A program made the translations under genes and the position numbers. DNA of 64,000 nucleotides from Cymodocea nodosa (taxonomy: Eukaryota > Streptophyta > Magnoliopsida > Alismatales > Cymodoceaceae): contig CM072335.1 of NCBI GenBank assembly GCA_036874045.1, forward strand, positions 8,948,001 through 9,012,000. Reading direction: 5' to 3'. The notes under the pieces are model-generated. The model saw nothing but the letters and a program-made list of their open reading frames with translations, was not told where the DNA came from and did not search any database. Shown here one piece after another: positions 35,463 to 47,649 of this stretch. Positions within the stretch are counted from its first letter, which is position 1, and every line of letters begins with the position of its first letter.

Positions 35463-38400
35463 GTGTTGCAGGAGGAAACAACATCAAAATGGATCTTGGA
35501 CAGTGGAGCGTCAAGTCCCATGACCGGACAAACAAGTCTATTGCAAAATTTTACAAATACCATGAAAGGAAGTGTAACATTTGGAAACAAAAGCGAAGAT
35601 AAAATCATAGGTATGGGCAATGTTCAAATAACTCCTACTTGTGTTATTTCGAATGTACTATATGTAGAAAACCTAGGATTTAATTTGCTGAGTGTCATAA
35701 AACTAACTGAAAATGGATATTATGTAGTGTTTGAAGATAATATATGCAAAATAATTGATAAAAATACAGATGAAATTAAGTTTATTGTTAAAAGAAAAGG
35801 TTCTGTATGTATTTTATCTTTACCTTCTAGTGTAGTTGATTTAAATTCATGTTTGCTAGCTGAAACTAGTGATGCATATCTATGGCATAGAAGGATTGGG
35901 TATATAAATATGAGACTGTTACATAAACTATCTAGAAAACATTTAGTGAGAGATTTACTAAAGATTAAATACTCAAAGAATTTTATGTGTGATGCATGTG
36001 AGTTAGGTAAACTTCACAAAAACTCTTTTAAATCCAAAACTGATATTTCAAGCAAGAGAGTCTTAGAACTTATACATATGAATCTATTTGGACCAACAAG
36101 AATCATGAGTGTTGGTGGTAAACGATATGTATTTGTTTTAGTAGATGACTTCTCTAGATACACTTGGATATATTTTCTAGCATCTAAGACAGAAGTTTTT
36201 GAAAAATTTAAAATGTTTTGCAATTTTGTTTAAAATGAGCAAAGTGTCTCTATTCAAAAACTTAGGAGTGATCATGGAACTAAATTTGATAATGATCAAA
36301 TGGATAACTATTGTAATGAGCATGGCATTGATCACAAATTTTCTTTTCCAAGAGCACCGTGTCAAAATGGTGTTGTTGTGAGAAAGAATAGATCACTTCA
36401 AGAAATGGCCAGAACTATGTTGAATGAACATAAGTTACCTCAAAATCTTTGGGCTAAAGTAGTAAATACAGCTTGTTATGTTATTAACAGAAGTCATTTA
36501 AGACCTCATGTTAATAAAACTCCTTTTGAAATTATGTTTAATAGGGTTCCAAAAATTTCCTATATGAAACCATTTGGCTGCAAGTGTTTTATTCTTAATA
36601 TTAAGGATAAAAGGGATAAATTTCAAGCCAAATCGGATGAAGGAATTTTTGTAGGTTACTCTACTAGAAGTAAAGCCTATAGAGTATATAACAAGACTTC
36701 TTGGACTATTGAAGAAACCCTCCATGTAAGCTTCAATGAAAATTCTCTTAGAGAACCTCAATCTAAAGCTGATAATGATGATATGATCAATTTTCCAAAT
36801 GAGTTAGAGATCAATAGAGAGATTGATGATTTATCTGAAAAAATCAAAAATATGAACTTAGATGATCAAACTAATGATGAAAGTGATGGACTTTCAGATG
36901 TTGATGAGAATATTAAGGAAAATCAAAGAAATTGGCGTTATTCTTCATCACATCCCATTACTCAAGTCATTGGTAATATTAATGAGGGAGTTAAAACTAG
37001 AGTTTCAGTAAATTTAAATAGTATGTGTATGTTTGTTTCTATGGTGGAACCAAGGAATATACAAGAAGCATTATCTGATGAAAATTGGATAGTGGCAATG
37101 CAAGAAGAACTAAATCAATTCATCAGAAATGATGTATGGGAATTAGTCTCTCCACTAGAAAATCAGTCCATAATAGGTACAAAGTGGATCTTTAGAAACA
37201 AAACTAATGAAACTGGTCAAATTATAAGGAATAAAGATAGATTAGTTGCACAAGGGTATACACAGGAAGAATGATTAGTTTATGATGAAACATTTGCTCT
37301 TGTGGCTAGGTTAGAAAGTATTAGAATATTATTGGCCTATGCTTGTTATATGGATTTTAAATTATATCAAATGGATGTAAAAAGTGCATTTCTAAATGGT
37401 TTAATTAATGAAGAAGTCTATGTAAAACAACCACTTGGATTTGAAGATATTAAAAATCCTGACTTTGTGCATAAATTGAAGAAAGCCTTATATGGTTTGA
37501 AGCAAGCACCTAGATTATGGTATGAAAGATTGTCTACTTTTTTAACAGAAAAAGGCTATATCATGGGAAAAGTGGATCATACTCTATTTATTAAGAGAGA
37601 TGGTAAAGATCAGATTGTTGTTCAAATATACGTGGATGATATAATCTTTAGAGCAACCTTTGATAAGTTGATAGAAATATTCTCTGAAGAGACGACTAAT
37701 CAATTTGAAATGAGTATGATAGGAGAACTTTCATATTTTCTAGGACTTCAAATTAAGCAAATGGATAAAGGTATATTTTTAAATCAGGAAAAATATGTAG
37801 ATGAAATGCTTAAGAAATTTAATTTTAATGATACAAGGATTCGAGGAACTCCTATGAGTACTACTTTAAAGTTAGATATTGATGACATAGGAAAATCTAT
37901 AGATCAAAGAAAATACAGAAGTATGATTGGTTCTTTACTTTATTTGACTGCTAGTAGACGTGATATTATGTTTGTTGTGTGTGTTTGTGCTAGATTTTAA
38001 TCTAATCCTAACGAATCACACTTAATTGCAGTTAAAAGAAAATTTAGATATATACAAGGAACTTAAAATTTCGGACTGTATTATTCTAAGGATAGTTCAA
38101 TAGATCTTATAGGATATACTGATGCTGATTATGCAGGATCTAAATCTGATAGAAAGAGTACCAGTGGCACATGTCAATTATTGGGAAATAATTTAGTGAC
38201 ATGGTTTAGTAAAAAGCAAAACTGTGTAGCACTTTCTACTACAGAAGCTGAATATGTTGCTGCTGCACTGTGTTGCACTCAGATTCTGTGGATAAGGCAA
38301 ACTTTAGAAGATTTTGGATTATCTTATGATACAACTGAGATTTATTGTGACAGTAGTTCTGCAATAAATCTTTCCAAAAATCCTGTATTACATTCAAGTG

Positions 38401-38579
38401 CAAAGCATATAGAGGTTAGACATCATTTTCTAAGAGATAACGTAATTAAAGGAAAAATTAAATTAGAATTTATGTCTAGTAAAAATCAATTAGCTGATAT
38501 ATTTACAAAACCTCTAGACGAAAATACATTCTGCAACATTAGATTAAATTTAGGTATTTGTAGGCTATGTGATGTGTAA
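35463..38579 (+). pseudogene. pol: Copia F pol region: protease, integrase, RT, RNase H
   Basis: Protease WILDSGASSPMTGQ is near 35490. The integrase zinc region (YLWHRRIGYINMRLLHK ... CDAC) is near 35880-36000, and the core has YVFVLVDDFSRYTWIYF, DHGTKFDN and CQNGVV. The GKR-type tail (NKTPFEIMFNRVP, FVGYSTRSKAYRVYN) follows. RT has GTKWIFRNKTNETGQIIRNK and the active site YVDDIIFRAT near 37630. RNase H reaches from ADYAGSKSDRKSTSGTC to LADIFTKPLDENT near 38520. Broken, with a few breaks. Confidence 0.9.
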
Positions 38580-40167
38580 AATGCTTAAACTCCACATAAA
38601 AAGATAAATATTATTGATGATGTTGTTCACCTCATAGATTTTATATACTTATTATAAATATCTAAAGTAATATCTAAACTACTGCTTAAGATACTATGTA
38701 TTTATTGTAAAATCATAGTAGTATCTTATTGATTTTAAGTAGTTTATCAATTTTAATTATTTTTACGATTTTAAGTGGAAGTGTAAATGAAAAACATTAA
38801 ATACTTCTGACATTCTGAAATTTTGATTAAATGTTTTCTTTGAATCAAGGAAAATGCATATGATCATGCATAAATTTGACTTAATTGATTAAACTTGTAG
38901 AATAAGTTATATGTAACTCATCTTAAACTGTTAATCAAAAGTATAAGCTTATTGAAACTGATTCATATTCTCAGTTCAATCATAGAAGTAAAAATTGTAT
39001 GAGATTTGTGTTTTATTGCATCTGTATTAATGGAATACATATATACTGTGCTTCAAATGAAATGTGCTTACAAAGTAAAAATCTTTGAGAGTTTATTGAT
39101 CAGTTTGATCATGAGCCTTTTGTACTTGAGCAGATAGGTATGTAAGGATTGTTGTCCTGAAAAAGGATTCTTTAAATCTAGCAACCTAAGGTCCTGATCA
39201 GATCTGGGATTGTTGACTGAAAGCTCATTACACGGGTACATTAGGAAGCTCTTGTATGATTCAAGCTTTTCAAACTAACTTTTAAAGAAAATTATCAATA
39301 TTTACTGTTTTGAAAAGAAAAAGTTGTTTCATTAATTACAGATATCTTTGAATCGCATATAGTTTATACCAATATGACTACTGATTTATTGAATCAACAT
39401 TAGTACTTTTGAAAACATTTATTTGAGATACATTCTTTTATTCTCCTTGAATTAATCGAATTGAGTTCAAAGTTGTGTTTTGATTCATATACAGTAGGAA
39501 TTGATTCTGGAAATCATTTTTGATGATGTTAGGATAACGGAAGTCTCTGAAAAGAAAATGTAAAAGTATAGTTATACTTAACATCTATTGTCACTACAAG
39601 TATATTTTGTATTTTGATTGAATATATTTGAAGTATATTTGTAGGGGGAGGATTAACAATGTCGAAAATAGATTAATATAATTTAGAATACAAATCTTAG
39701 TTAATCTGAATTAATGTCCTCTTAAAATCTTAATGAAATAATTTAAAAAGACAAATAAACTATTTTAGATTCAAAGGACAAAATGTTCAAATAGTTTACA
39801 ATGTTCTCAAGATAATGTTAAGTTTAGCATGTGTGTTGGTTTCAGAACGTTTCAGATGGAAGCATCCTAAAATTGTTTTAAGTGTACTAACTAGACGTTA
39901 AGTTAGATAAGGTAACGTGTAAAATTGCCTCTAGACAGCGTTTTACTCATTAGGTTAGTTAACTCAACGAGTTATACTTGAATATTTTGGGTACCTTGAT
40001 TGAATAAACTTTATTCAATATTTATTTAATTTCTAAACCCGACTTCTCTTCACGTTGAGTTATACGCCTAAAAACCCTATTTAAACACTTATTACACGGG
40101 GACTTTGGTTATTTGTAAACTTTGTCAAGAAAATCTTTCCCGCTTGTTGCTGTTACAACCTGCGACG
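38580..40167 (+). other. Spacer of copia F between pol and the extra gene, with gypsy-like segment
   Basis: No gene. From about 38860 to 39530 it matches the 3' noncoding region of gypsy BC (minus strand, about 50590-49850) in order: both have CCTTTTGTACTTGAG, AGATAGGTATGTAAGGATTG, GGGATTGTTGACTGAAAGCT and AGCTCTTGTATGATTCAAGC. Purine tract GTAGGGGGAGGA at 39642. AGTTA motifs with CGTTAAGTTAG near 39895-40000 precede the gene start. Confidence 0.75.
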
Positions 40168-42438
40168 ATGGTCTCCACATTCTACAAAGGTTGTGGCAGA
40201 GGAAAAGGCAAAAGCAGAAGAGATGCAAAAGGAAAAGAAATAGAGAATGATGAAGTTTCACGTACTTGGTTCAAGAAAATATTTCGAGTGGACAAAAGGT
40301 TAGAAGAACTTTATAGAGATTACTTCTTTTCTCAAGATATATTAGATGAAGTTAGACAAGAACTTCAACATACTGATGCAAGTATTACATACATGGGTAT
40401 TCGAAGTAAATATGATAGAGAATATAGAATGAAATGTGCTGAGATTGCATTTTTGGAACAATATGCAAAATATTTGGAAAAAGGTGTAGGTTCATCAAAT
40501 AGAACTCCTTAAACTCCTATAAACGGTACAAGACTACATGCATTTGAGGAAGAGCATGAATCAGCTATCCCTACTCCTTTATATTCAAAACAAGTAAAAT
40601 CAGATATTGCTGTAGGCAAAACAAAAGTTGACAGTTTTCGAAAGGTCGTTGCAATAGAAAGTGCCTTAGAAGAATTAAAGCAGAAAACTTTTAAGGAGCA
40701 ATTTGAAAAGAAAACAGCAATACTTGAAAAGGAGAAACAAAAATGTTATAGAAGAAGGAAAGTGAAAAAAATTATGTTTAAGGAAACAAAGTCTATTGAA
40801 AAAGGAAAATTGGATGAAAATTTATTTCCAAAGGACAATGTATGTCTAGACATTGTACCTTATTGTGCCTTTGATAAACTCATCAGTTCTGAACACATTG
40901 AAACTGATGAAGATAATGAGACTTTATTTTCCTTTGCTAGAAAACTTAAGAAGAAATCCAAGTCAAATATGAGCTCAAGTTTTTCTGTTAGTACAAGTCC
41001 TGATGATGCAGAAATTGACAAATCAGAGCATCAGGCACCTAACATTGAACAAGTTATTGCAGATATAATTGACAATGTTGAGGCAGTAACTAGTTCAAAG
41101 GCTGAATTGTCTGGAGTAGCAGATATTGAAAATGTTAAGACTCCAGAAGAGCTAAAAGTTAACCAGCCTTCTATAGAATCTATAGAAGCAGAGTTTGAGA
41201 ATTCACAGCATGAATCAATGGAAATATCTGTTGAACAAAATGAACAATTACAGACAGATACATCAGTTGTAGAATTTGTGGAAAAATTGTACTCTGAACA
41301 TTCTATAGAGACAGAACAGATGAATGTTGAGCATATTGACAATGTTCCTAACACTATTGAAGCTGAAGAATCAAGCTTACCTGAGCAGCTTCAAGATAAT
41401 ATTTTGGAAGAGGAACAACATGACATTCATTTTGAAGAAGAGGTTCCTGAAGATGAATTAAACTCTGAATCACGGCTTTAGGTATCTCCTTCTTTGTGTA
41501 CAATATTAAAAATTCAAGGTAATGCAATTCATTTTAGATCTGAAGAAGCATTGCAGAAATACAATAATCTAATTACATGTCAGATTCTACAAGCTCGTCC
41601 AATAAAATTCAGAAATTTGATGGAAATAAGAGATCTGTTTGAGTTTCAAGGCCTCATTAAATTATTGCTAGTAGGAACGAAATGGAAGCAATACACAGAG
41701 TTTTTTACAGCTTTTTATAGCAATCTGGACAAGAATGGAAATTTTCTGAAAACTCAAATAAATGAACAGGAGTTTATATTGTCTCTTGAGTTAATTTTTG
41801 AAGTTTTAGGATTAAAGAATGAAGGTGTTGTAGTTACCAACAGATTTGACATAATAAGACAACTGGAATGGAACATTCATTCTTTATCAAAAATTCCAGA
41901 TGTATATTCTGAAATGAGATTAATGGAAAATCTGAAAGGAGAGGCAAGGTTTATTGCAAATATATTGCAGGCAAATTTATTTCAGAGAGTTGGACACAAT
42001 TTGGAAGTCAGCAGAAGCTGTTTATATGCAACTTATGGCCTGCTGAATAAAATTCAAATAAATTGGTTTGATGTTTTTATGTCTCAACTATAGCATATGA
42101 GTTCAAAGTTATTTTATGGTGATGCTGTATGTAGAATCCTTGCAAGCCAATTGACTTTATCTGACTGGCCCTCTGAAACTAAATGCATGAGAGCATTTAG
42201 TGTCAAAGATTTGCAAAAATTCTAGGCCATGCATAAACCTCAACGACAACAACAACAACAACCTAATACAGACCATATACAACAACAACAACAACAAAGT
42301 TATTCAGTTCAAGCAGAATAGCAGACCTAGCTACCTCCTAACTTAGATGCAGTGCTTAACGACATCAGAAATGATATTAGGCATCTAGGAGATAAAATAT
42401 GTAATGCTATAAGTGATATACTTAGGAGGGGTCGATAA
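40168..42438 (+). pseudogene. Extra gene (env-position ORF) of copia F
   Basis: Starts MVSTFYKGCGRGKGKSRRD (ATG at 40168) and ends ILRRGR before a stop at 42436. N-terminal part: basic, RVDKRLEELYRDYFFSQDIL. Middle: acidic, glutamate-rich, with repeated EQ/ES runs. C-terminal half: RDLFEFQGLIKLL, AFYSNL, LELIFEVLGLKNEGV, RFIANILQANLFQRVGH and NKIQINWFDVF. The tail is glutamine-rich. The same gene is found in D and G. It resembles the 'putative plant transposon protein' domain often found in plant retroelements. No signal peptide or membrane segment is seen. Broken, with a few breaks. Confidence 0.7.
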
Positions 42439-42935
42439 CTGTTTTTGTTTGTTTCTGAATACAAAATGTAATGTTTGTATTACTTGTTTGATTCATTAAA
42501 CAATACATTTTTCTGTAAATGTGTTCAATTATTATTCTTGTTTACAGAAATCGTTGTTGTAATTCTCTTATATACATATATATATTCTCTGTAATTAGAA
42601 ATTTTATAAAAAGATGATTATGATCTTAATTGCATATATATAGAAATGTTATAAAAAGATGATTATGATCTTAATTGCTTATATATATTATAAAAGGAGA
42701 TGCTATTTAAATGGTTATTGTAATTTGAGAGATGATAATTAGAAAACTGATACTTATATAATTATTGACATTTGAGAGATAAAATTTACACAAACAATAG
42801 AAATAAGCTTAAGTGAACTTAAGTCAACAAACAAGTTTGTTGAACTAAAAGTTAACCCAACGAAGGTGCTTTGTTGAGTTAAACATTTTCATAATTGATT
42901 TAATATGGTTTTGTCATCATCAAAAAGGGGGAGAT
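42439..42935 (+). other. 3' noncoding region of copia F with polypurine tract
   Basis: AT-rich; a 50-base unit with AAAAAGATGATTATGATC is present twice (near 42606 and 42652). Ends in CATCATCAAAAAGGGGGAGA directly before the LTR at 42936. Confidence 0.8.
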
Positions 42936-44531
42936 TGTTGAGTATTTTTGTTTTGATGATGTGTGATGAATGAAAATAATCATATTTGCTCAATTACTAT
43001 TGCTTGTGAAAAGAAATTAAAATCATCAATTAATACAGAAAAGCTTTCTGATATAAATACTTGTCTGTATTGGATTTGAAGTTGATATCTAGTTGTTTCG
43101 TTGCATTAATTTCTCATTTAGCTAAACGTTAAGTTAACGTGTGTTTTTATTGAAAAGCATGATACGTTTTAATGTTATATCTTCTGTATCATGAACAGTG
43201 CACATTTAGACAACTCGTTAAGTTAGAGTTTTGTTTGTATAGAGGTCACGTGAGAACTCGTTAAGTTAGAGGCTTAAAGGTTAAAATAGGTCACGTGATA
43301 ACTCATTAAGTTAGTGAGTAAAAGAAGAGACGAACTCGTTAAGTTAGTGTTATACACGTGGTGAAATTATAAGTTACGAATGTTGTATTGTATCACGTGA
43401 GGTGCACATGTTTAACTCGTTAAGTTAACATAACTAAACGTGTTGAGTTGCTATATTGAACACTAAGGCAACGCGTTAGGTAGCGTTATAAACTTAAGTT
43501 GTTATTTTTGCACGTGGTAAAATTCTTATTATAAAAACATTTGTTTATTACTGGTTCGTTGAGTTATCATAACACAACGGAAATGGTTCGTTGAGTTATC
43601 CTAACACAACGGAGATGATTCGTTGAGATAGCATAACACCACAGACTTAGTTCGTTGAGTTAGCTACAGTACTTGTCACATGAAATGGCACATGAGGAAC
43701 TCGTTAAGTTATATATATACTTGTGTTACTCGTTTAGTTAACATTAAAGTAACAACTTCTTATTACACTGATGAAAAACTTTTGGACGAGAAAGTTTATT
43801 TTGCAGGAAATTTTTCAGAGATCCAAGACTGATGATTAAAGAAAATTCGAAATATAAACGTGGGTTAGAATGTGTGTGTTTCGATGAAGGAAAAAGAAAA
43901 GACGTGGAGAAGTGGAAAACTGGTAGTGGTTAAACGTGAAGGATATGCATGAAATGAAGATACAGTATAAAAGGCATAGAATTCTCGTTGATCAATTTAT
44001 CCTTGCACACAAAAAGAAAAATCTTTTCAAGGATCAAAACATCCTTACACACCAAAAGAAAAATCTTTTTCAGGGATCAAAAACACCTCTTCGTGAAAAT
44101 CTCTCAAGTGGAAGAAAGTTCAGTGAAGCATAAAAAGGTAAGATTTTCGTCACTGAAGATTTGAAGTATTAGAAGAAAGCAAATTCGGTGAAGCATGAAA
44201 GGACAAGATATTCATCACTTAAGAATTGCTGAAGAATAAAAAGAAGAAGAAGAAAGATCTCAAACAGGAAGAAAAGTTTTAAATTCCACAAATTTGTTTT
44301 CTCTATTTGTAGTTATGAAATTGTTTAGATGATACATGGTATCGAAATATAATTGCATCTACAATTTCTGAGGAGAATTGAATTGTATATTGTAATTGAA
44401 ACCTTGAATAAAAATGATTTTATGAAAACAATGTCTCGACTTCTTTTTGAGTTTTAAAGTTTCAATTATATTTCAAAAAATATTAAAAATACACAATTCA
44501 CCCCTCTCTTGTGTAGCCATACGATCCTACA
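42936..44531 (+). repeat. Second LTR of copia F
   Basis: 1596 bases. Five CACGTG boxes at 43247, 43292, 43355, 43394 and 43511; TATAAAAGG at 43966-43974; AATAAA at 44407. Confidence 0.92.
43966..43974 (+). promoter_or_regulatory. TATA box of the F-family LTR
   Basis: TATAAAAGG, kept in all F-family LTRs except J (8047, 32435, 43966, 45872). About 565 bases before the LTR end; AATAAA follows at 44407, consistent with a U3-R-U5 layout. Confidence 0.65.
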
Positions 44532-44856
44532 TTATCTTTTTGATTAATGACAAAAAGGGGGAGAAATATTATAAAAAGATGATTATGATCTTAATTGCAT
44601 ATATATATTATAAAAGGAGATGCTATTTAAATGGTTATTGTAATCTGACAGATGATAATTAGAAAACTGATACTTATATAATTATTGACATCTGAGAGGT
44701 AAAATTTACACAAACAATAGAAATAAGCTTAAGTGAACTTAAGTCAACAAACAAGTTTGTTGAATTAAAAGTTAACCCAACGAAGGTGCTTTGTTGAGTT
44801 AAACATATTTCATAATTGATTTAATATGGTTTTGTCATCATCAAAAAGGGGGAGAT
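44532..44856 (+). repeat. Second copy of the copia F 3' noncoding region between two LTRs
   Basis: 325 bases; from about 44568 it matches 42606-42935, including the final polypurine tract before 44857. The first 40 bases carry an extra AAAAAGGGGGAGAAAT tract not present in the first copy. Confidence 0.85.
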
Positions 44857-46438
44857 TGTTGAGTATTTTTGTTTTGATGATGTGTGCTGAATGAAAATAA
44901 TCATATTTGCTCAATTACTATTGCTTGTGAAAAGAAATTAAAATCATCAATTAATACAAAAAAAGCTTACTGATATAAATACTTGTCTGTGTTGGATCTG
45001 AAGTTAATATCTAGTTGTTTCGTTGCATTAATTTCTCATTTAGCTAAACGTTAAGTTAACGTGTGTTTTTATTGAAAAGCATGATATGTTTTAATGTTAT
45101 ATCTTCTGTATCATGAACAGTGCACGTTTAGACAACTCGTTAAGTTAGAGTTTTGTTTGTATAGAGGTCACGTGAGAACTCGTTAAGTTAGAGGCTTAAA
45201 GGTTAAAATAGGTCACGTGATAACTCATTAAGTTAGTGAGTAAAAGAAGAGACGAACTCGTTAAGTTAGTGTTATACACGTGGTGAAATTATAAGTTACG
45301 AATGTTGTATTGTATCACGTGAGGTGCACATGTTTAACTCGTTAAGTTAACATAACTAAACGTGTTGAGTTGCTATATTGAACACTAAGGCAACGCGTTA
45401 GGTTAGCGTTATAAACTTAAGTTGTTATTTTTGCACATGGTAAAATTCTTATTATAAAAACATTTGTTTATTACTGGTTCGTTGAGTTATCATAACACAA
45501 TGGAGATGGTTCGTTGAGATATCATAACACCACAGACTTAGTTCGTTGAGTTAGCTATAGTACTTGTCACATGAAATAGCACATGGTGAACTTGTTAAGT
45601 TAGAAACGTTAAGTTATATATATATACTTGTGTTACTCGTTTAGTTAACATTAAAGTAAAGACTTCTTATTACACTGATGAAAAATTTTTGGACGAGAAA
45701 GTTTAGTTTCAGGAAATTTTTCAGAGATCCAAGATTGATGATTAAAGAAAATTTGAAATATAAATGTGGGTTAGAACGTGTGTGTTTCGATGATGGAAAA
45801 AGAAAAGACGTGGAGAAGTGGAAAACTAGTAATGGTTAAACGTGAAGGATATGCATGAAATGAAGATACAGTATAAAAGGCAAAGAATTCTCGTTGATCA
45901 ATTTATCCTTGCACATAAAAAGAAAAATCTTTTCAACGATCAAACCATCCCTGCACACCAAAAGAAAAATCTTTTTCAAGGATCAAAAACACCTCTTCGG
46001 GAAAAATCTCTCAAGTGGAAGAAAGTTCGGTGAAGCATAAAAAGGTAAGATTTTCGTCACTGAAGATTTGAAGTATCAGAAGAAAGCAAATTCGGTGAAG
46101 CATGAAAAGACAAGATATTTGTCACTGAAGAATTGCTAAAGAAGAAAAAGAAGAAGAAGAAAGATCTCAAACAGGTAGAAAAGTTTTAAATTCCGCAAAT
46201 TAGTTTTCTCTGTTTGTAGTTATGAAATTGTTTAGATGATACATGGTATCGAAATATAATTGCATCTACAATTTCTGAGGAGAATTGAATTGTATATTGT
46301 AATTGAAACCTTGAATAAAAATGTTTTTATGAAAATAATGTCTCGACTTGTTTTTGAGAATTAAAGTTTCAATTATATTTCATAAAATATTAAAAATACA
46401 CAATTCACCCCACTCTTGTATAGCCATACGATCCTACA
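44857..46438 (+). repeat. Third LTR of copia F
   Basis: 1582 bases, same length as the first LTR; TATAAAAGG at 45872-45880. Followed by TSD ATTTA (46439-46443) and the rest of the E LTR. Confidence 0.92.
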
Positions 46439-46443
46439 ATTTA

Positions 46444-47423
46444 ACTATCTGAAACTTAAGTCATTGAATTTCCCACATGCAGAATTCTAGATAGAAGCTA
46501 AAATATGTTTTCGGAGAGTTAGAAAGATAACTATCCGAAATCCTGAAGCATTTCAGTGAGTTACAGGGATAACCATCTGAAACTTAAGTTAGCCTTTTAT
46601 GCACGTGTTGAATTAAAGCAATCGGAAAGTTTACAAAGGGTTACTGTAGCCAACTATCCGATAGTTATATAACTGTTCAGTAAGTTACAGTTATAAGTAT
46701 CCGATTGAATGACAGCTCGTAGTATATATTCTGGAATCCTACATGGCAGAAAGGTTTAAGTGATCTTTCGGTGAGTTACAGATATTCTTCGGAGGGTTAC
46801 ATAGCTAACTATCTGAAAGGTTAAGAAAATCGGAAGGACATCTTGAAATAACTTTCTAAATGGTAATTTACTGTATTTGGGATTGAAGTCTAATCAAGTA
46901 CAGTACAATACATCTGTTGGAAGAAAATATGATCGTTACACATGTTTGGTATATATACAAGATACAGAAAACAGATTTAGATAGCTTTTGCTCATATACA
47001 TACTTACACCAAGCTCAACAGAAGAAAAGCTTTAGAGATCAAATCATCTTCAACAGTTATAGATTGAATTTCAGAAGCTCATCACACACTCAACTCCGTT
47101 GCTCACAAGCTAGTGTTTACTGAAGTACACAGATCAAAACTTCAGAGAAAGGATTGATTGAAACTTCGACAAGGAAGCTCAAGTGAATGGTTGGTTGGTT
47201 CTTGCTTAAACCTTAAAGCAAGTGATTGTAAGTTTTTAAGTGTTTTGTGAAGCCCAAGTATCCCTTGGGGGTGGACTAGCCATTAGTGGTGAACCACCTA
47301 AAATCTCTGTGTGTATTCTTTTATTGTGTGCTTGTTATCTCCTTACATTAAACTACTTTTAAAAGGTTAAGAAACGAATTATTACCATTCACCCCCCCTC
47401 TGGTAAGCCTTAAGGTTCTAACA
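46444..47423 (+). repeat. 3' LTR of copia E, right part
   Basis: Continues the E LTR from 31419, including the TATATATA box near 46950, and ends GTTCTAACA. TSD CCTTC follows. Confidence 0.88.
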
Positions 47424-47428
47424 CCTTC

Positions 47429-47649
47429 TTCTAGCCAAGGTTGTGGACGAGCTCTCCTCCAAGATTGGTGAGCTAGACGTCTTCCCCCTCATACTAGAAG
47501 ACCTCCTTTTCTCCACTCCAAGCCAACATACAAAAGGATCTCCATGGGTAAAAAATTGGTGGTATTGGAGGCATGTGTGTAGCATTGGAAGAGCTTGGGA
47601 TGTGATCTTCAAGATGAGGTAATTAGGAAGCATCAAAATTGAGAGGAAA
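47429..47649 (+). repeat. 3' LTR of gypsy H, second part
   Basis: Lies between the E and BC insertions. 47645-47649 (AAAGA) is the BC TSD. Confidence 0.7.

Larger units (their letters stand above)
31420..46438 (+). mobile_element. Copia F: Sirevirus-type element with gag, pol and extra gene, three LTRs
   Basis: LTRs at 31420-33001, 42936-44531 and 44857-46438. The TSD ATTTA (31415-31419, 46439-46443) flanks the whole 15-kb unit. Order: LTR, primer site, gag, pol, a spacer with gypsy-like sequence, the extra gene, 3' noncoding, LTR, 325 bases of repeated 3' noncoding, LTR. The first and third LTR differ by about 4 percent in the first 210 bases by eye. gag and pol have only a few breaks, fewer than E. 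Inserted in the 3' LTR of E. Confidence 0.9.
24429..47423 (+). mobile_element. Copia E: Sirevirus-type element with gag and pol, containing F
   Basis: 5' LTR 24429-25925, primer site, gag, pol, three polypurine tracts, and a 3' LTR split by F (30893-31419 plus 46444-47423). The TSD CCTTC is at 24424-24428 and 47424-47428. There is no extra gene after pol. The LTRs differ by about 9 percent over the first 215 bases by eye, older than F, D or BC, as the nesting demands. Coding parts are broken many times. Inserted in the LTR of gypsy H. Confidence 0.9.

Noticed and set aside
40168-42438. Extra copia gene as a true envelope gene
   Set aside because: No signal peptide, membrane segment or cleavage site visible; composition is acidic and glutamine-rich.
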